DNA of 64,000 bases from Allacma fusca (lineage: Eukaryota; Arthropoda; Collembola; Symphypleona; Sminthuridae), in NCBI GenBank assembly GCA_947179485.1, contig OX359248.1, positions 55,004,386 to 55,068,385 of the forward strand, read 5' to 3'. This document shows, in pieces, positions 31,785-42,653 of this stretch; within the stretch, counting starts at the first letter, position 1, and the number at the start of each line of letters is the position of its first letter. The notes beneath the pieces are model-generated. The model was not told the DNA's origin and ran no database searches. It saw only the letters and a program-made list of their open reading frames with translations. The translations under genes and the position numbers were made by a program.

Positions 31785-31793
31785 GTATATAAG
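31785..31793 (+). promoter_or_regulatory. TATA box of the 237-aa gene
   Basis: GTATATAAG, with the expected start of transcription around 31815-31820 (GCCAGTCCC) and the ATG at 31879. Confidence 0.6.
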
Positions 31794-31878
31794 ACCCTCT
31801 AAACATCATCGCCAGTCCCTCATTTCTTCATCTGACATTATCCTGGCCGTACCTCTGAAAATTTTACATCTTGTGAAA

Positions 31879-32592
31879 ATGAGTAAGTTTTATCTGGAAC
31901 GTCGTTTCAACGAAAGTGCGAATGGAGGGAAGCCAAGTGAAAAGAGAACTAGGCCAAAGTTGAAGCCATTCGACTCTAGTCTATCATCATCAGTATCATC
32001 TCCTGCTGCTGCTGCTGCTGCTTCCTACAAGGACGAGTCGCCGTTTACTTGGAACTTTTTCGAGAACGCAAAAGACTCCTACTTTATTGACAGCGAGACG
32101 TTGGTGCGTTCAGCCTTTAACGACCGGCATAGGTGCACTTTTGTGCACCTGGGACGTCGCAACCGAACAGGAGGCGTAACTACAGTCAACTTTTCGCAGA
32201 ACGAGGGAAAACACCTTTTGCAGTTCCTTGGAGAACTACTCGACCAATTGACAGTGCATCCCATACAAGGCCGGAGCTTTGACGACTTGATTCCCTTCTT
32301 TGACAAGGATCCCTTGAGAGCATATCACTCCCCGGATTCCAGAAAGGATTTTTGGAAGACACCCGATTTTGAGAGTTCATCTGTCCGGGCAAGACTTGTG
32401 TTTAACCGGATTCTAGGGTCGTACGAGCTGCTGATCAACCGCCCCATCAGTGACGCACTTGCCTTGAAATTCAAAAATTGGCTTGGGCCAACGCTCTACC
32501 TGAAGTTGCAGGGGATGCGAAATTTGGAGTCGTATTTATCGTCCGAGTCTACTTTGGACGCGGAAGAAAAAGATCTAGTCATGGACGTGTGA
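31879..32592 (+). CDS. Unknown Polinton protein, possible PC4-like ssDNA-binding fold (237 aa)
   Basis: The frame also has an ATG at 31771, but that lies before the TATA box, so I use the ATG at 31879. The N-terminal ~50 residues are Ser/Ala/Lys-rich (nuclear-signal-like KRTRPKLK and an alanine run). The core around residues 64-120 (FIDSETLVRSAF...CTFVHLGRR...GVTTVNFS..EGKHLLQFLGELL) follows the strand-strand-strand-helix order of PC4/p15-type ssDNA-binding domains. The resemblance is in pattern only. If right, it could be the element's ssDNA-binding protein. A poly(A) signal AATAAA lies at 32693-32698. It converges on PolB. Confidence 0.7.
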   Translation: MSKFYLERRFNESANGGKPSEKRTRPKLKPFDSSLSSSVSSPAAAAAASYKDESPFTWNFFENAKDSYFIDSETLVRSAFNDRHRCTFVHLGRRNRTGGVTTVNFSQNEGKHLLQFLGELLDQLTVHPIQGRSFDDLIPFFDKDPLRAYHSPDSRKDFWKTPDFESSSVRARLVFNRILGSYELLINRPISDALALKFKNWLGPTLYLKLQGMRNLESYLSSESTLDAEEKDLVMDV

Positions 32593-32921
32593 AGCAACTG
32601 TAACATTTTGTAAATATATACTCATTATTGTAAAGGTGTATTTGCGTACTTGCTTATTTGCGATTTATATTGTACATATGTGTTTGCGTGAAAATAAAAT
32701 GTTTGTTTCGAAAATTCAATCATGATTACGAGTTATAGGTTATTGTTATACTTTCATTTATCCTTATGCATATATTAGATTCATTAAAGGGAGCGTGCAT
32801 TTATGGTACGTTTAATATCACTTCATGGGTAATAGCCTTTAGAAATAAGGTGCACCGGGTTCAGAAAATTAACTATTTGCACATTTTACATCGTATATTT
32901 TATTCCACTTTTAAATTGCAT
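32593..32921. terminator. Convergent 3' region with poly(A) signals on both strands
   Basis: AATAAA for the plus-strand gene lies at 32693-32698. The minus-strand AATAAA for PolB is at 32903-32898, about 20 bp after its stop. No coding sequence is seen. Confidence 0.65.
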
Positions 32922-35900
32922 TCATACATTTTTCAGCTTATAATGCCCCAAGGGCAAACTAAAGTTAATATCTGAAGGGTCTGGATAAATTCTATATACA
33001 TCCAAGCTATGAAATCCAATTTTATTAACACTAATAAAATACAGAGTATGCTTTACACTACGAATGTACTTCACATTCATCTTAACAATACTATTTTCTA
33101 AAACTACATCTTTATATTTCTGATGAGAAAATAATTTTAAGGACGAGAAAGGAATCCCTTTGGCTTTCATTTCCTCGTCCTTGTTAGAATAAAGTATCGA
33201 GTACTGCTTGGACTTTAGCGTCACGACCTCGGATATATTTAGCGACTCGATTTTCCATTTACCTGACTCCCCAGCGTTCATCATTCTCAGATCTGGTATA
33301 TGGGCAAACAACTTAAAAAATTCATGATTCTCTGGAATTTTGGAGAAATCAAAATATTGACGATTCTTTACTAAGTCGAGCCACAGTCTATTTTCAGGGT
33401 CTTTAATGATGGATATACTGGAATCAGTGTCCATGTATAGATTGTAGATACGTTCCCCAAAAACACGCTTTAGTTGTTGATAGTAACCCTGATAGAATAT
33501 AACTTTAGCAAGGTCTAGGACAGTAAACCCGGCGGCCGTAGGTTTGTTCATTACGACTTTCTTCGGCTGAAGCATTACAATGCTAACATTTTCAGTTACG
33601 GGCATAAAGTCTACACACTCTGGTTTTGAAAGGAGGTGACGACTTTGTGCTCTAGAACTACAAAATTTTATCCGATTATTATTTTTATTGGATTGAAGGC
33701 ACTTCCCATAGGCATTGTTGTTTTGATCTTTCAAAAACTTACGCATAGATTCGCTTCTAGCAACCTTCCTGCGATCAATATTAAACTGAATATAGTCTCG
33801 GAAGTACGCCTTTTCGGTAAACGAAATACCCTTATGAATTTCTAGTAATGTCAGTCCCATTTGCAAATAATATTTCAACGCCTTGTAATGTACAGTATAT
33901 TCTTCTCTGTTGTAGCAGTGCAGCATTAGACGGGACTGTGAAAGGAACGATTTTTTTGTACTGATTCCCAGACTGTTCATTACTCTCTGTTGATTTGCAC
34001 TCAGCTCATCTACTTGTATCAACCGTTTCTCAGGTGCAAGTGGTAAATCAACTGTCTTGTCTTGTACATCGTTCGGGTAGCCTAACGTAACTTGAAGTAT
34101 GTATCCTTTGTCATCCGCTCCGTCGTACGAGGTCCAATCTATAGCATCCAGTTCCTGCTTCTCCACCCACTTGTAGTTTGAATACGGAAATTTATCTAAC
34201 AACGCTGTAGCGTACAGGCTAACTTTATCTAGATAAATAATATGTGTCCTTTCCTTTTCCGAGTCATAATGTTCAGAATTTCGCTCATTGTTTGCTGTCT
34301 GTATTTTTCGCGTGCAAAATGTTGTACCCCCTCGGATACCTTGTGATAAAAGTTTTATCATACTACTATCTCGAACATATTCCACTTCAGCTTTAGTCTT
34401 AAACAAGAAACACTGCCAGGAATAACCACTACCTGTGCACATATAGGTCGGGTCTAGCCCATACATTTCAATTCCATTACGTCTAAAATTTTCCCAAATT
34501 ACTGCTAACAGTACAGTATCGATAATAGTGTAAAGTCTTGTGAATTGCTTGAAGTCGTGAATATTAAATGCCTCACACACCTTCCCCACTCTTTCCCACT
34601 CTTCGTCTGTACACGTATCATTACAAAGGTCATTGTCGAAGTGTTGTCTACTTGGAATAGGATGATTCGCAGTCAAAACGTCTTTCGATGACAGATACCT
34701 GTAGGGATATACTAGTTTCTCAAACAACAAGTTAACTGTCTCATCATTTAGATCTACTTTTAGTCTCTTTGATGATGGTTCACCATCTGTTTCAAGGATG
34801 TACGGAATGCTATCCCGTATCAACTTCAGCGTGCTGGCATTTTCTTTTTTAAGTGCTACAGCTAAACTACCTAAACTATTTTGCAAAAACTGGCACGAAT
34901 CAATGAATCTTAGTTTTACCTTCCTATTCCCTGCCCAGCCACCAACCGCTTTGTGCGCCGTGTTGTACTGAAAGTTAAGTCTGGGAACATACCTGTCGCG
35001 CGCAGGTATCTCAAGCTGCACAAATTTTTCCGAGTTCTTAGATATTATGGAAATGTCCTTGACATCGAATATGGGGTTTTCTAAATGTTTTATTAGCAAA
35101 TGAAAATCAAAACCGGCTGCATTATGCGCTATGCAGACAAGTTCGTGTTTGTATTTAACTTTTAAGTTACATCCTACACATAACGTATTTAGATACTTAC
35201 CAGACTGATGACAATGGTGATAGGTTTTTGTTACCCTTTTGCCTGCAGCAGCGTGTTCATTGGTTTCGTTCTTTTCTGCATCGCATGTAAGCAGGGTTCC
35301 CGCATCATCAATGTTGACACGAATTGAACTGTCCTCTGCGTCTTGGGGTGACGTAAACTCACGATTGCAAAAATCACAATGAGTCGCATTGTTGTGACGC
35401 TCAGCTTCCTCGGAGGTTGGAACGATGAAATTATTCGTTGTTCTTATGGACCAAAGTATATCTTCTGCATGCCTAAACACACGTTCGAAGAAATGCGCTA
35501 CTACGTTGTCTCCATCGTAATACTCCAGAGCATATATGCTCTGCGTAGTGGCGTGGCTGTGTACAATGCATAGAGAATATGAGGCAGGTTCAAATTTAGT
35601 TTCTATAGTTGTAGAATGACCTAGAATGCTTTTGTCTGATACATCCTGTGAAAAACATTCAAAGTCCCAGTATAGTACGTAGGGATATGGTAAGGTTAGT
35701 TCCGGTCTTGTGAATTTTAACTTTTCTCCTTCCTTAGGAAAAGTTTCGATTACGTCTATTCCTTTTTTACATTTCTCAATGTGTTGTGATAAGGCTCTTA
35801 CATTTGCAAATGATCTTAGACAGTGATCACAAAAGTAAGCTTTTGTAGGTCTTTGATAACCAAGGAATTTATTCAGACATGTAATTAAAGCCAAATGATA

Positions 35901-37040
35901 CGAAATAGTCTTTCTAACCTTCTTATGAATTAAGAATAGATGTACTACTTTTTCCGTGCGAAGTGAGCTGCTTCGTATCATAACTACCGCGTCACCTCGA
36001 TGGCTTAATATATTTACTGCTATGCCATTCATACCTTCAAACTTAGGTACGTCATTATATATATTAACCATACCTGTTATACAGGAAAAATCAAAACGAG
36101 TAATGTATTTTTCCCACGTTTTATGTGAGGCGAGATTCTTGTTATCCTTTCCCATCCTCTGATTTTCCAACTTTTGCTCTTCATAAAAGATGCTAGCTGC
36201 TACACAATATTGAAAACATCTTGCATCTTTGTTCTTGAAATTAATATATCCCTGTCTAGATTTAAAAGGCATATCCAAATACCCGCTAGCTCTAGAATTC
36301 ATAAACAGCCTAATTTCACCTATTTTAATTTCAAAGGAATTTACTTTTACTAGATTCCAGGACGAACCATTCTCTATAAACGAATTTTTCTTTTCAATTA
36401 TCTGCGAAGCACTTTGTAAAAGAATGCTGTTAATTGAACCAGCCGTCTGAAGCTCGTAATGAGGACTCTTAAAATAAACCGTAGCTTGCTTAAGACTTAA
36501 ACTACCATCCTCTTCTACAATTTCCTTCTCCATAACAACTCCTATACTAATTTCTATTTTTGATAAAGTATGTATACGGTAAAGTTCAGTTAGGAGCCTT
36601 TTTGCGGACGGAGCTACAACCGAAAATGTTGATTCTACATCTGCGGTGTTTAACTCATGTTTATATTTGTAACTAACCATACTACCACCATGGCTCCTAC
36701 TGAACTCTACAAAGTCAGTAAGGTCAAGTTGTTCACCGGCATCAGTATGACCCAAGCGCTGTCCGGTCATTAAACATTGATGATTGTCCAGATCCGGATA
36801 ATAGTTAGCACAATCCATGCACAAATGCCTATTTTCCAAATGTCCCTCATAGTTAACGTAAGACCTACAATAAAACGGACAATTTTGCAGAGAACACCTC
36901 AGGACCTGCAATTAAATAATTTAGTTTTAGTAACTATGTTCTAAATCCGTACACTAAACTAGGGATACAAAATATTTGATACTTACCGAATTATTCCCTC
37001 CGGCCCGTATAGGTTGCGGTGGTTCGCTTGTGCCACTCAT
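32922..37040 (-). CDS. Protein-primed DNA polymerase B (1,345 aa, two exons)
   Basis: Replicates the linear element from its protein-bound ends. Exon 1 is 37040-36987 (18 codons); exon 2 is 36905-32922, joined in phase 0 through GTAAGT and TTGCAG. Without the first exon the long frame has no ATG at its start. Domains in order (residues of the spliced product): an N-terminal Cys/His cluster, a second C2HC finger (CDHC...H..C, about 377-397), Exo I WDFE (about 431-434), Exo II HNAAGFD (612-618), Exo III YTIID (810-814), Pol A DKVSLY (911-916), Pol B KFLKDQNNNAYGK (1074-1086) and Pol C YMDTDS (about 1175-1180). All exonuclease and polymerase catalytic acids are present. The length fits Polinton polymerases. 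Confidence 0.95.
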
Positions 37041-37081
37041 TCTGGTTTCCGGGTGGTAGAACGACTGGATGAATCATTGGT

Positions 37082-37560
37082 TCAACCGCCGGTTTCTTCT
37101 TCCTTTGCTACCCTCGTCTCTTTCCAGGTTATGTAGATTGCCCGTCCTACTTTCAACAGCTTAGCAAGAACATATAGAACCAGTATAGTCAGGAGTACTA
37201 TTTAAAGAAAGCATCTTGTTGCAGCATTGCAATCTAATACACCTATCTATTATAAATGTGTCTAGCACTATTTCTATACTTACTAATCCAGTTTTCGGAT
37301 TGCGATGTTGCTCCACCCCAGACCATATGCATATTATCGGTTTCATTCCCTCTGCTTTGCTGAGCCAACATTTTTTTCAAAATTATCTCTAGCCCACTTG
37401 CTATAATTTCACTGCCACTGCTAGCAAAATCACTTTGACGCATTTCTTTAAGCTGCAATTTGTCCTCTATGCTATTGAGAACCTCTGTAGAATTTAGTGC
37501 CGCCACTTGCAACAACAAAATGCAAAAGCTTGCACCGCCGATCGCTATTGCTTTCCTCAT
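37082..37560 (-). CDS. Spliced type I membrane protein (130 aa)
   Basis: Exon 1 (37560-37284) and exon 2 (37197-37082) join in phase 1 through GTAAGT and AAATAG. The N-terminus is a clear signal peptide (MRKAIAIGGASFCILLLQVAA). About 70 residues of ectodomain with N-glycosylation sequons (NST, NET) follow. Splicing then creates a hydrophobic segment (ILLTILVLYVLAKLL) and a basic/acidic tail of about 25 residues. If unspliced, the protein would stop before any anchor. The gene precedes PolB on the same strand, 41 bp upstream of its first exon. I recognise no family. A membrane protein with this layout on a virus-like element suggests a role at membranes, such as entry, egress or host interaction, but this is inference. 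Confidence 0.7.
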
Positions 37561-37633
37561 GCTGATAAATTGATGACTGAAAAAATACTAGCTGAATGTT
37601 TAATTTTAAACCCCAATTTTTGCATAATTGCAG

Positions 37634-38982
37634 GACACCATTCCCGCTGAAGTTGCGCATGAAGATGAACTAATTGTTCAGGTTCCTCCAGAGAAGGAGG
37701 TAAATGTCAACGACGAATTTGCGGGTGCTGATGCTGTCGACGTCTTGCTCACACCACTCGTCATTCGCGAGCATGCTCCAACTCCATCCCCAACTTTTTC
37801 GTCCCCATTGGATTTTCTTTTCTCGTCTCTATCATCCTCATCAGCATCCGACTCATCATCATCATCAGAGTCTCCGCCCCCACGTCCCGCCAGAAACCGC
37901 AAAAGGGTCATTAACAGCGAGTCCGAATCGCCGGACACTCTACCCACTAAGCGCCTCCCCTCAACGATAAAGAAGACATGCACCAAAAAGATAGAAGTCT
38001 CAAGATCCCGGGTGCATCCAGAAAATCTAATCCTACAGATGAGTTTAACGTCTGTTCGGAAACAACTAGCGGAGAAGCAGAAAGAAACTGATGACTTGAC
38101 AAAAGCACTTCAAGCAGCACGGGAAGAAATCGCAGCGTTGAAGACAGCGGACGGGCAGCGAGAAGCCAAGTTCAACGCAGTATTTGGGAACGAACGCCGG
38201 GCCAAGGATGACGTTGTTAAACTTCTGGAGGTGTCCCAGCAACAACTTCAGGATTTCAAGACCAACTTGGAAAACAGCCAAACCGATCTTCAGCAGCACA
38301 AGGATGCCGTTGCCCAACTCACCGCTCAGCTGGACGCGCGTTCCAACGAATTGAAATGCGCAAACATGAAAATATCCATTCTGGAGTCCCAACATACCAG
38401 CAGCACTCCCGCCATAGTTCAACACATCTATGGCCCTGGCAATCTCCAACAGCGCAGGCGAAACGCGCCACAAATCCAGAACACTTCGAAGGTAAGCTAA
38501 ATAAATTCATAACAACTTCTTCTTCAGTATATAATGTTTCCCCGACTTTGCAGGTCAACAATTATTTCAAGTACATATTTATAACTTGAATTATTATATT
38601 TCAGTATCCGGTTGGATTTGCTCCCTCTATTGGTATGTTTTTTGTTAAATGCGCCACTCACCGGCAAGAAAAGGAGTTTGAAAAACTCGGACACGATCTG
38701 GTAATCCATGCCGTGAAAGCTGTATTTGGACCAACCTCCTCCATTACCAGATACAGATTTGCCGTGAAGGTCTTCTTTCCGACTCTGCACGAGGCCCAGG
38801 AAGCATACAACATGACTCCTGTGAAGAATATTTGGATTCCCTACACCGATGTTTTTTTAAATGTAAGTCTAATTTTTTCAGCGTTTCTATCGAGCGTATT
38901 TGTGCAACACAACTTACTTAAACATTTTATCATGTTTCAGATTGAAGCGCCATCTCCCGACAATTACATCAGAGGCCAATAG
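37634..38982 (+). CDS. Spliced Ser-rich coiled-coil protein, first exon missing (at least 385 aa)
   Basis: Exons 37634-38491, 38605-38862 and 38941-38982 join in phase 0 at both junctions with good GTAAG donors and TTTCAG acceptors. The first of these begins at a TTGCAG acceptor with no in-frame ATG nearby, so the start lies in an unrecognised upstream exon. The N-terminal part has an acidic stretch, a Ser run followed by a Pro/Arg-rich basic segment (nuclear-signal-like RNRKR) and a long heptad-type coiled coil (about 38040-38400, KQLAEKQKETDDLTKALQ and onward). A compact C-terminal domain of about 90 residues, with aromatic strands (YRFAVKVFF, IWIPYTDVFLN), follows. I do not recognise it. 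Poly(A) signal AATAAA at 39103-39108. Confidence 0.68.
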
Positions 38983-39102
38983 TTCAACCATCATTTATTT
39001 TTAAATATTTTCACATTATATTTTTATAAACCATACATTACCGTTAACTGACATATGCTCAATGATGCGTGCCAACCAAAACAGGGGTCCCTGTATATGT
39101 AC

Positions 39103-39108
39103 AATAAA
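39103..39108 (+). terminator. Poly(A) signal of the coiled-coil gene
   Basis: AATAAA about 120 bp after the stop and 75 bp before the right terminal repeat. Confidence 0.5.
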
Positions 39109-39182
39109 ATTATTTTTCATTCCATTACCCTATCTTCAATGTATGAATAATTTCGGTGCACCCTGTACACTAAAAACCCAGA

Positions 39183-39281
39183 GTAACCTGCTGCTCCCGA
39201 AATTTCGGGAGTAACCCACTGCTCCCGAAATTCCGGGAGTATCCTTTTGCAGGAAAAAAAAGTAAAGTATATTATACTACT
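39183..39281 (-). repeat. Right terminal inverted repeat of the Polinton
   Basis: The reverse complement equals 13753-13851 apart from one position in a T run. It carries the two palindromes at 39194-39211 and 39222-39239. It lacks the decayed third copy seen on the left. Confidence 0.95.
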
Positions 39282-39287
39282 TGCAAT
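39282..39287. repeat. Target-site duplication TGCAAT (right)
   Basis: Identical to 13747-13752 and directly abuts the right terminal repeat. Confidence 0.93.
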
Positions 39288-41310
39288 ATCTCTTGTTTTT
39301 ATTCAGAAATACATGCAGCCCAGTTAACCTTTTCAACGACCATATATTCTGTATTCGTGGTTCATACAATTTATATTTCATTCACCAATGATTTCAATGT
39401 TCTTTTGTTTTTTGCCCGTTCATGTGGACCTTTATTTATAATGGTCTACAAACTATATCAACGTGATCAAAGCCCCACATCATCAGAAGGAGACTTTAAT
39501 GATATGAGGTACTTGTGCGCTGTACTCTCGTAATCAGGGACCTCTTTAATAAAACCTATTTTTGAGTAAGTGCTTAGAAATATTCTCATTTAATACAACG
39601 TGAATACTTAGGCTTATATCCAAAATCTTACATTTATGTGCTTTTATAATAGCAAATTGTTTGTGTTTTAGAGTTATGGCTATAAGCACAGTGTACTGTG
39701 CTCTGACGGAACGATTGTGGTAGGAGAAATAAACTTCCCAAGCAAATTCAAACATGTCCCATGATATTATTGAGCGTTCCTGGAACTGACTCTTCTCCTT
39801 TCCGCGATGAGCATCCTTCTCGTTCCTCATGAATACAGACTATGCTGTGTGTGTGAAAGTGTTAAAAACGCTTCGAGTATTTAGTAAACATGAAGTGTGT
39901 GTACGTGGAAAAATGCACGGCTTGCTGAATTGATTCACACAGGAAAGAGAGAATCCTGGATGAGCATTTGCAGCTGGAAAATAGGAAAGTCGTGGAAGTA
40001 TGAATAGACAATATACTCTCAGCTCACGTATAGAATTCAATAATATAAAGAAATTCTGAATTTTTCTCGCTGCAATTACTTCGAATACATTTTTTTATCC
40101 CAGCAATTCAGATTAATATAATTATAATGAATTGAACCCCTCTTGTATTTGAATTTCGAATGTTATGTCGAATTCCATCACTCAACCGTTGATGTAACGT
40201 TAAATTCTGAATCCCTTGAATTTCTGGGTTCGTTATCTTTCTATTATCAGTAGAATCTCTCTATCACCATAGAGCATTTCACCATAACGACATTCCCTAT
40301 AAATAATTCTCTTTAATTTACACGTCAAATTATTATTCCCATAGGGCGACATCTCCAAGTTAACGGCACCAGGACTTAATTTTGAAACCATGATGTTAAT
40401 TCATGTGTCTGCACATAACACTACTTTATTATAGTCGCTCTTTTGAGGGCATTCTTAAAGAGAACATCGTTGTGGCACCGTTAATTCTTGTATTTATATT
40501 TGGTCGGCCATTACTGAAGAACTCATTATAAAGAGGATTTTAATAGGGTAGAATTACTAAACTTACGTGTACATCTTTATTCGAAGAAACCTTATCCTAA
40601 AATGACAGGATCAGTCATAGTCAGCAGGCTCCGCAACTCATTTTACATTTTTTTATTCAATGCTCATAGCATTACATTTTGCCAATCTGGCATTTCATAA
40701 AATAATAATAGTCGTGATATTGAAAATTCAGTTATTTCACACTTCCAATCATATTATTTTCAATAACAATAATCTTCATCACAAAGGGGGAAGCGCGGGG
40801 GATATAGAAATGTGACCAAACTGTCTTCACTCTGTGATCACGTGTGGGCAAATGATGCGCGCCATAAAAATATACTAGTAAAAGTCCTGTTTCACAGGGG
40901 CAATTACTTGGAGAGTGGTAAGTTAGAAATTAAAAGCTAAACGGCTTATGAATCAAGCCCTGTCGTGGAGAACTATTGCATATATGTAACTATATGTATG
41001 TACTTATGAATAAACGAATAGGTAGTGCTCTTTAATAATAAGGATAAAGATACTGTCGTTGTAGATTTCAGTGAATATTTATATTACTGGCTTCCTAAAA
41101 CATTTATTGGTGTCTTATTATGCAAGGATAATGCGTTTTTTTAATTCCTCACTGTGACAATTTCATGTCAGCCATGCAGATGTAATTATTTCCCTAATAG
41201 TAACATTCCAAGAGTTTCTTGTGGACTTAAAAATGGCGCAATATTACTAACTGGTCTGCCTTATTACACATTACAATGTTTTTACAAGGGAACCCCTTAA
41301 AGGATCAAAG
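39288..41310. other. Non-coding host DNA right of the Polinton
   Basis: No coding-like frame is seen. Around 40250-40380 there is a run of degenerate CACCATA(G/A)AG / CCATAACGACATTCCC-type phrases, akin to the TTATAA-centred phrases found elsewhere in the window. Confidence 0.4.
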
Positions 41311-42301
41311 TTTACAACTATAGCTCCTCACGAGTACGAGTAGATACTCGAGTTTCGAGTTCGAGTACGAGTACGGGTCGAGTACGGTATCAACTTATAT
41401 TGGTACTTGTACTCGTCGGTCGAGTATCCGTTTTCGTACTCGAACTTGAGTATATTTCTAACGAGTATCAGAGCGAGTACGAGTACGTTCAAAGTGCTTG
41501 AACCAAATCACGAGTACGAGTTCGGGTATTAATTTAAAAGCACTTGAACCCGTACTTGGATTTACATTTGATACTCGAGTAATTTTCTCCAGCACAAAGT
41601 TCACATCCATATTTTCTGATTATAAAAAAGTTGTTGTTATTCCGAAGCAGAAAGGAAAAGCGGTTAAATTCAAAATTACTACGAATAGCATGAAACGTTA
41701 CACCTACAGCGTAAGTTATTGTTACATCTCCGAATTGAGTATCACTGTAGGTACTATTTGTAAGTATTTACCTATCGCCGTAAAATGTAATGGAACAGGA
41801 GAATAGGGCAGAATTAATGGAGGTTAGAATGAGATTGACCTGACTAAAGAGAATCCAGTCGATATGACTGGCAGAATCAAATCTTGATCTATTGTTCATC
41901 GGTATTTTAATCTCGTTGGAGAAAATTTTCAATGAAAACACTGTTCGTAAGTTGCAGTTACAAATTCTTGTTATTTGAATCTACTATTTGTTTTCTATGT
42001 CAATCTCTCTTTAACAAAACGTCTATAAAAATTTTTTCGGTGTACTTGATACTCGAGTACGGTTCGAGTACGAGTTCAAGTACGGGTCGGTCGGTATAAA
42101 CGTTTTATACTCGAAAGTACGGTCCAAGTTCGGTAAAAAATTAAGAAATATAATACCGTACTCCGAGTTCAGGATTTTTTACTTGTACTTGAAGACACAA
42201 GTCCGGGTCAAGGGGAAATTCGGGCCGACAATTCGAGTACGGTTCCAAGTGCGAGTACGGTATGGATAACTACTCGACCCGTGAGGAGCTATATTTACAA
42301 C
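41311..42301. mobile_element. hAT-like MITE with GAGTAC-repeat subterminal regions
   Basis: The ends TATAGCTCCTCACG (41319) and CGTGAGGAGCTATA (to 42293) are inverted copies, flanked on both sides by the 8-bp direct repeat TTTACAAC (41311-41318 and 42294-42301). Eight base pairs is the hAT duplication length. The subterminal 200-250 bp at each end are dense in CGAGTAC/GTACTCG words, which is usual for hAT MITEs. No transposase is encoded; the open frame at 41498-41806 is not coding-like. Confidence 0.85.
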
Positions 42302-42653
42302 AGTAGAAAACTGCAAAATTCATTATATGTCATACTGGAAAACATGAGACGCGTGTTTTGCAGCTTTCAGAAAATGGTAATTCAAGGGCGTTCTTTGTGA
42401 AGAAAGTACGTTGTGGCTGGTGCAACAAAGAAATTAGACAGTATATATTATCTGTCGGCCGGGGTTATCACATTCGGAAGTTCCGGATCTGAGTGGAATA
42501 AAAAAGTGAATGTTATAACAGGAATTTTTCTTCTCCTTGAATCATGACATGTGAATCATTCATAAGCTAGAATTTAAATGGAATCACATCTGTAAAGGAA
42601 AGGGTCTATTCAACGAAAATTTGAGATAGAAATATCAATTTTTCAAAGTAATC

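Larger units (their letters stand above)
31617..31878 (+). promoter_or_regulatory. Promoter region of the 237-aa gene
   Basis: It contains a perfect 18-bp palindrome CGTTCTATGCATAGAACG (31682-31699), directly followed by TTCTAG. A TATA box GTATATAAG lies at 31785-31793, about 90 bp before the preferred ATG. The presence of a promoter here separates this gene from the rightward block. Confidence 0.6.
13753..39281. mobile_element. Complete Maverick/Polinton, 25.5 kb
   Basis: The element is bounded by 99-bp terminal inverted repeats differing at one position and a 6-bp duplication TGCAAT. The termini begin 5'-AG, as in known Polintons. Inside are the full core set: protein-primed DNA polymerase B, retroviral-type integrase, packaging ATPase, adenain-like protease, major and minor capsid proteins. 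Accessory genes include a PIF1-like helicase and two spliced membrane proteins. No core gene shows a frameshift or premature stop. Near-identical termini and open frames point to a recent insertion. The left 6.1 kb is gene-free and carries repeats shared with the flanks. Confidence 0.96.

Noticed and set aside
37678..37986. Acidic minus-strand frame opposite the coiled-coil gene
   Set aside because: Its Asp/Glu/Ser runs are the complement of the plus-strand Ser/Pro coding repeats; the plus-strand gene has splice and phase support.
41498..41806. 102-codon plus-strand frame inside the MITE
   Set aside because: It spans the GAGTAC-rich non-autonomous element and has no domain; composition matches the repeat, not coding DNA.
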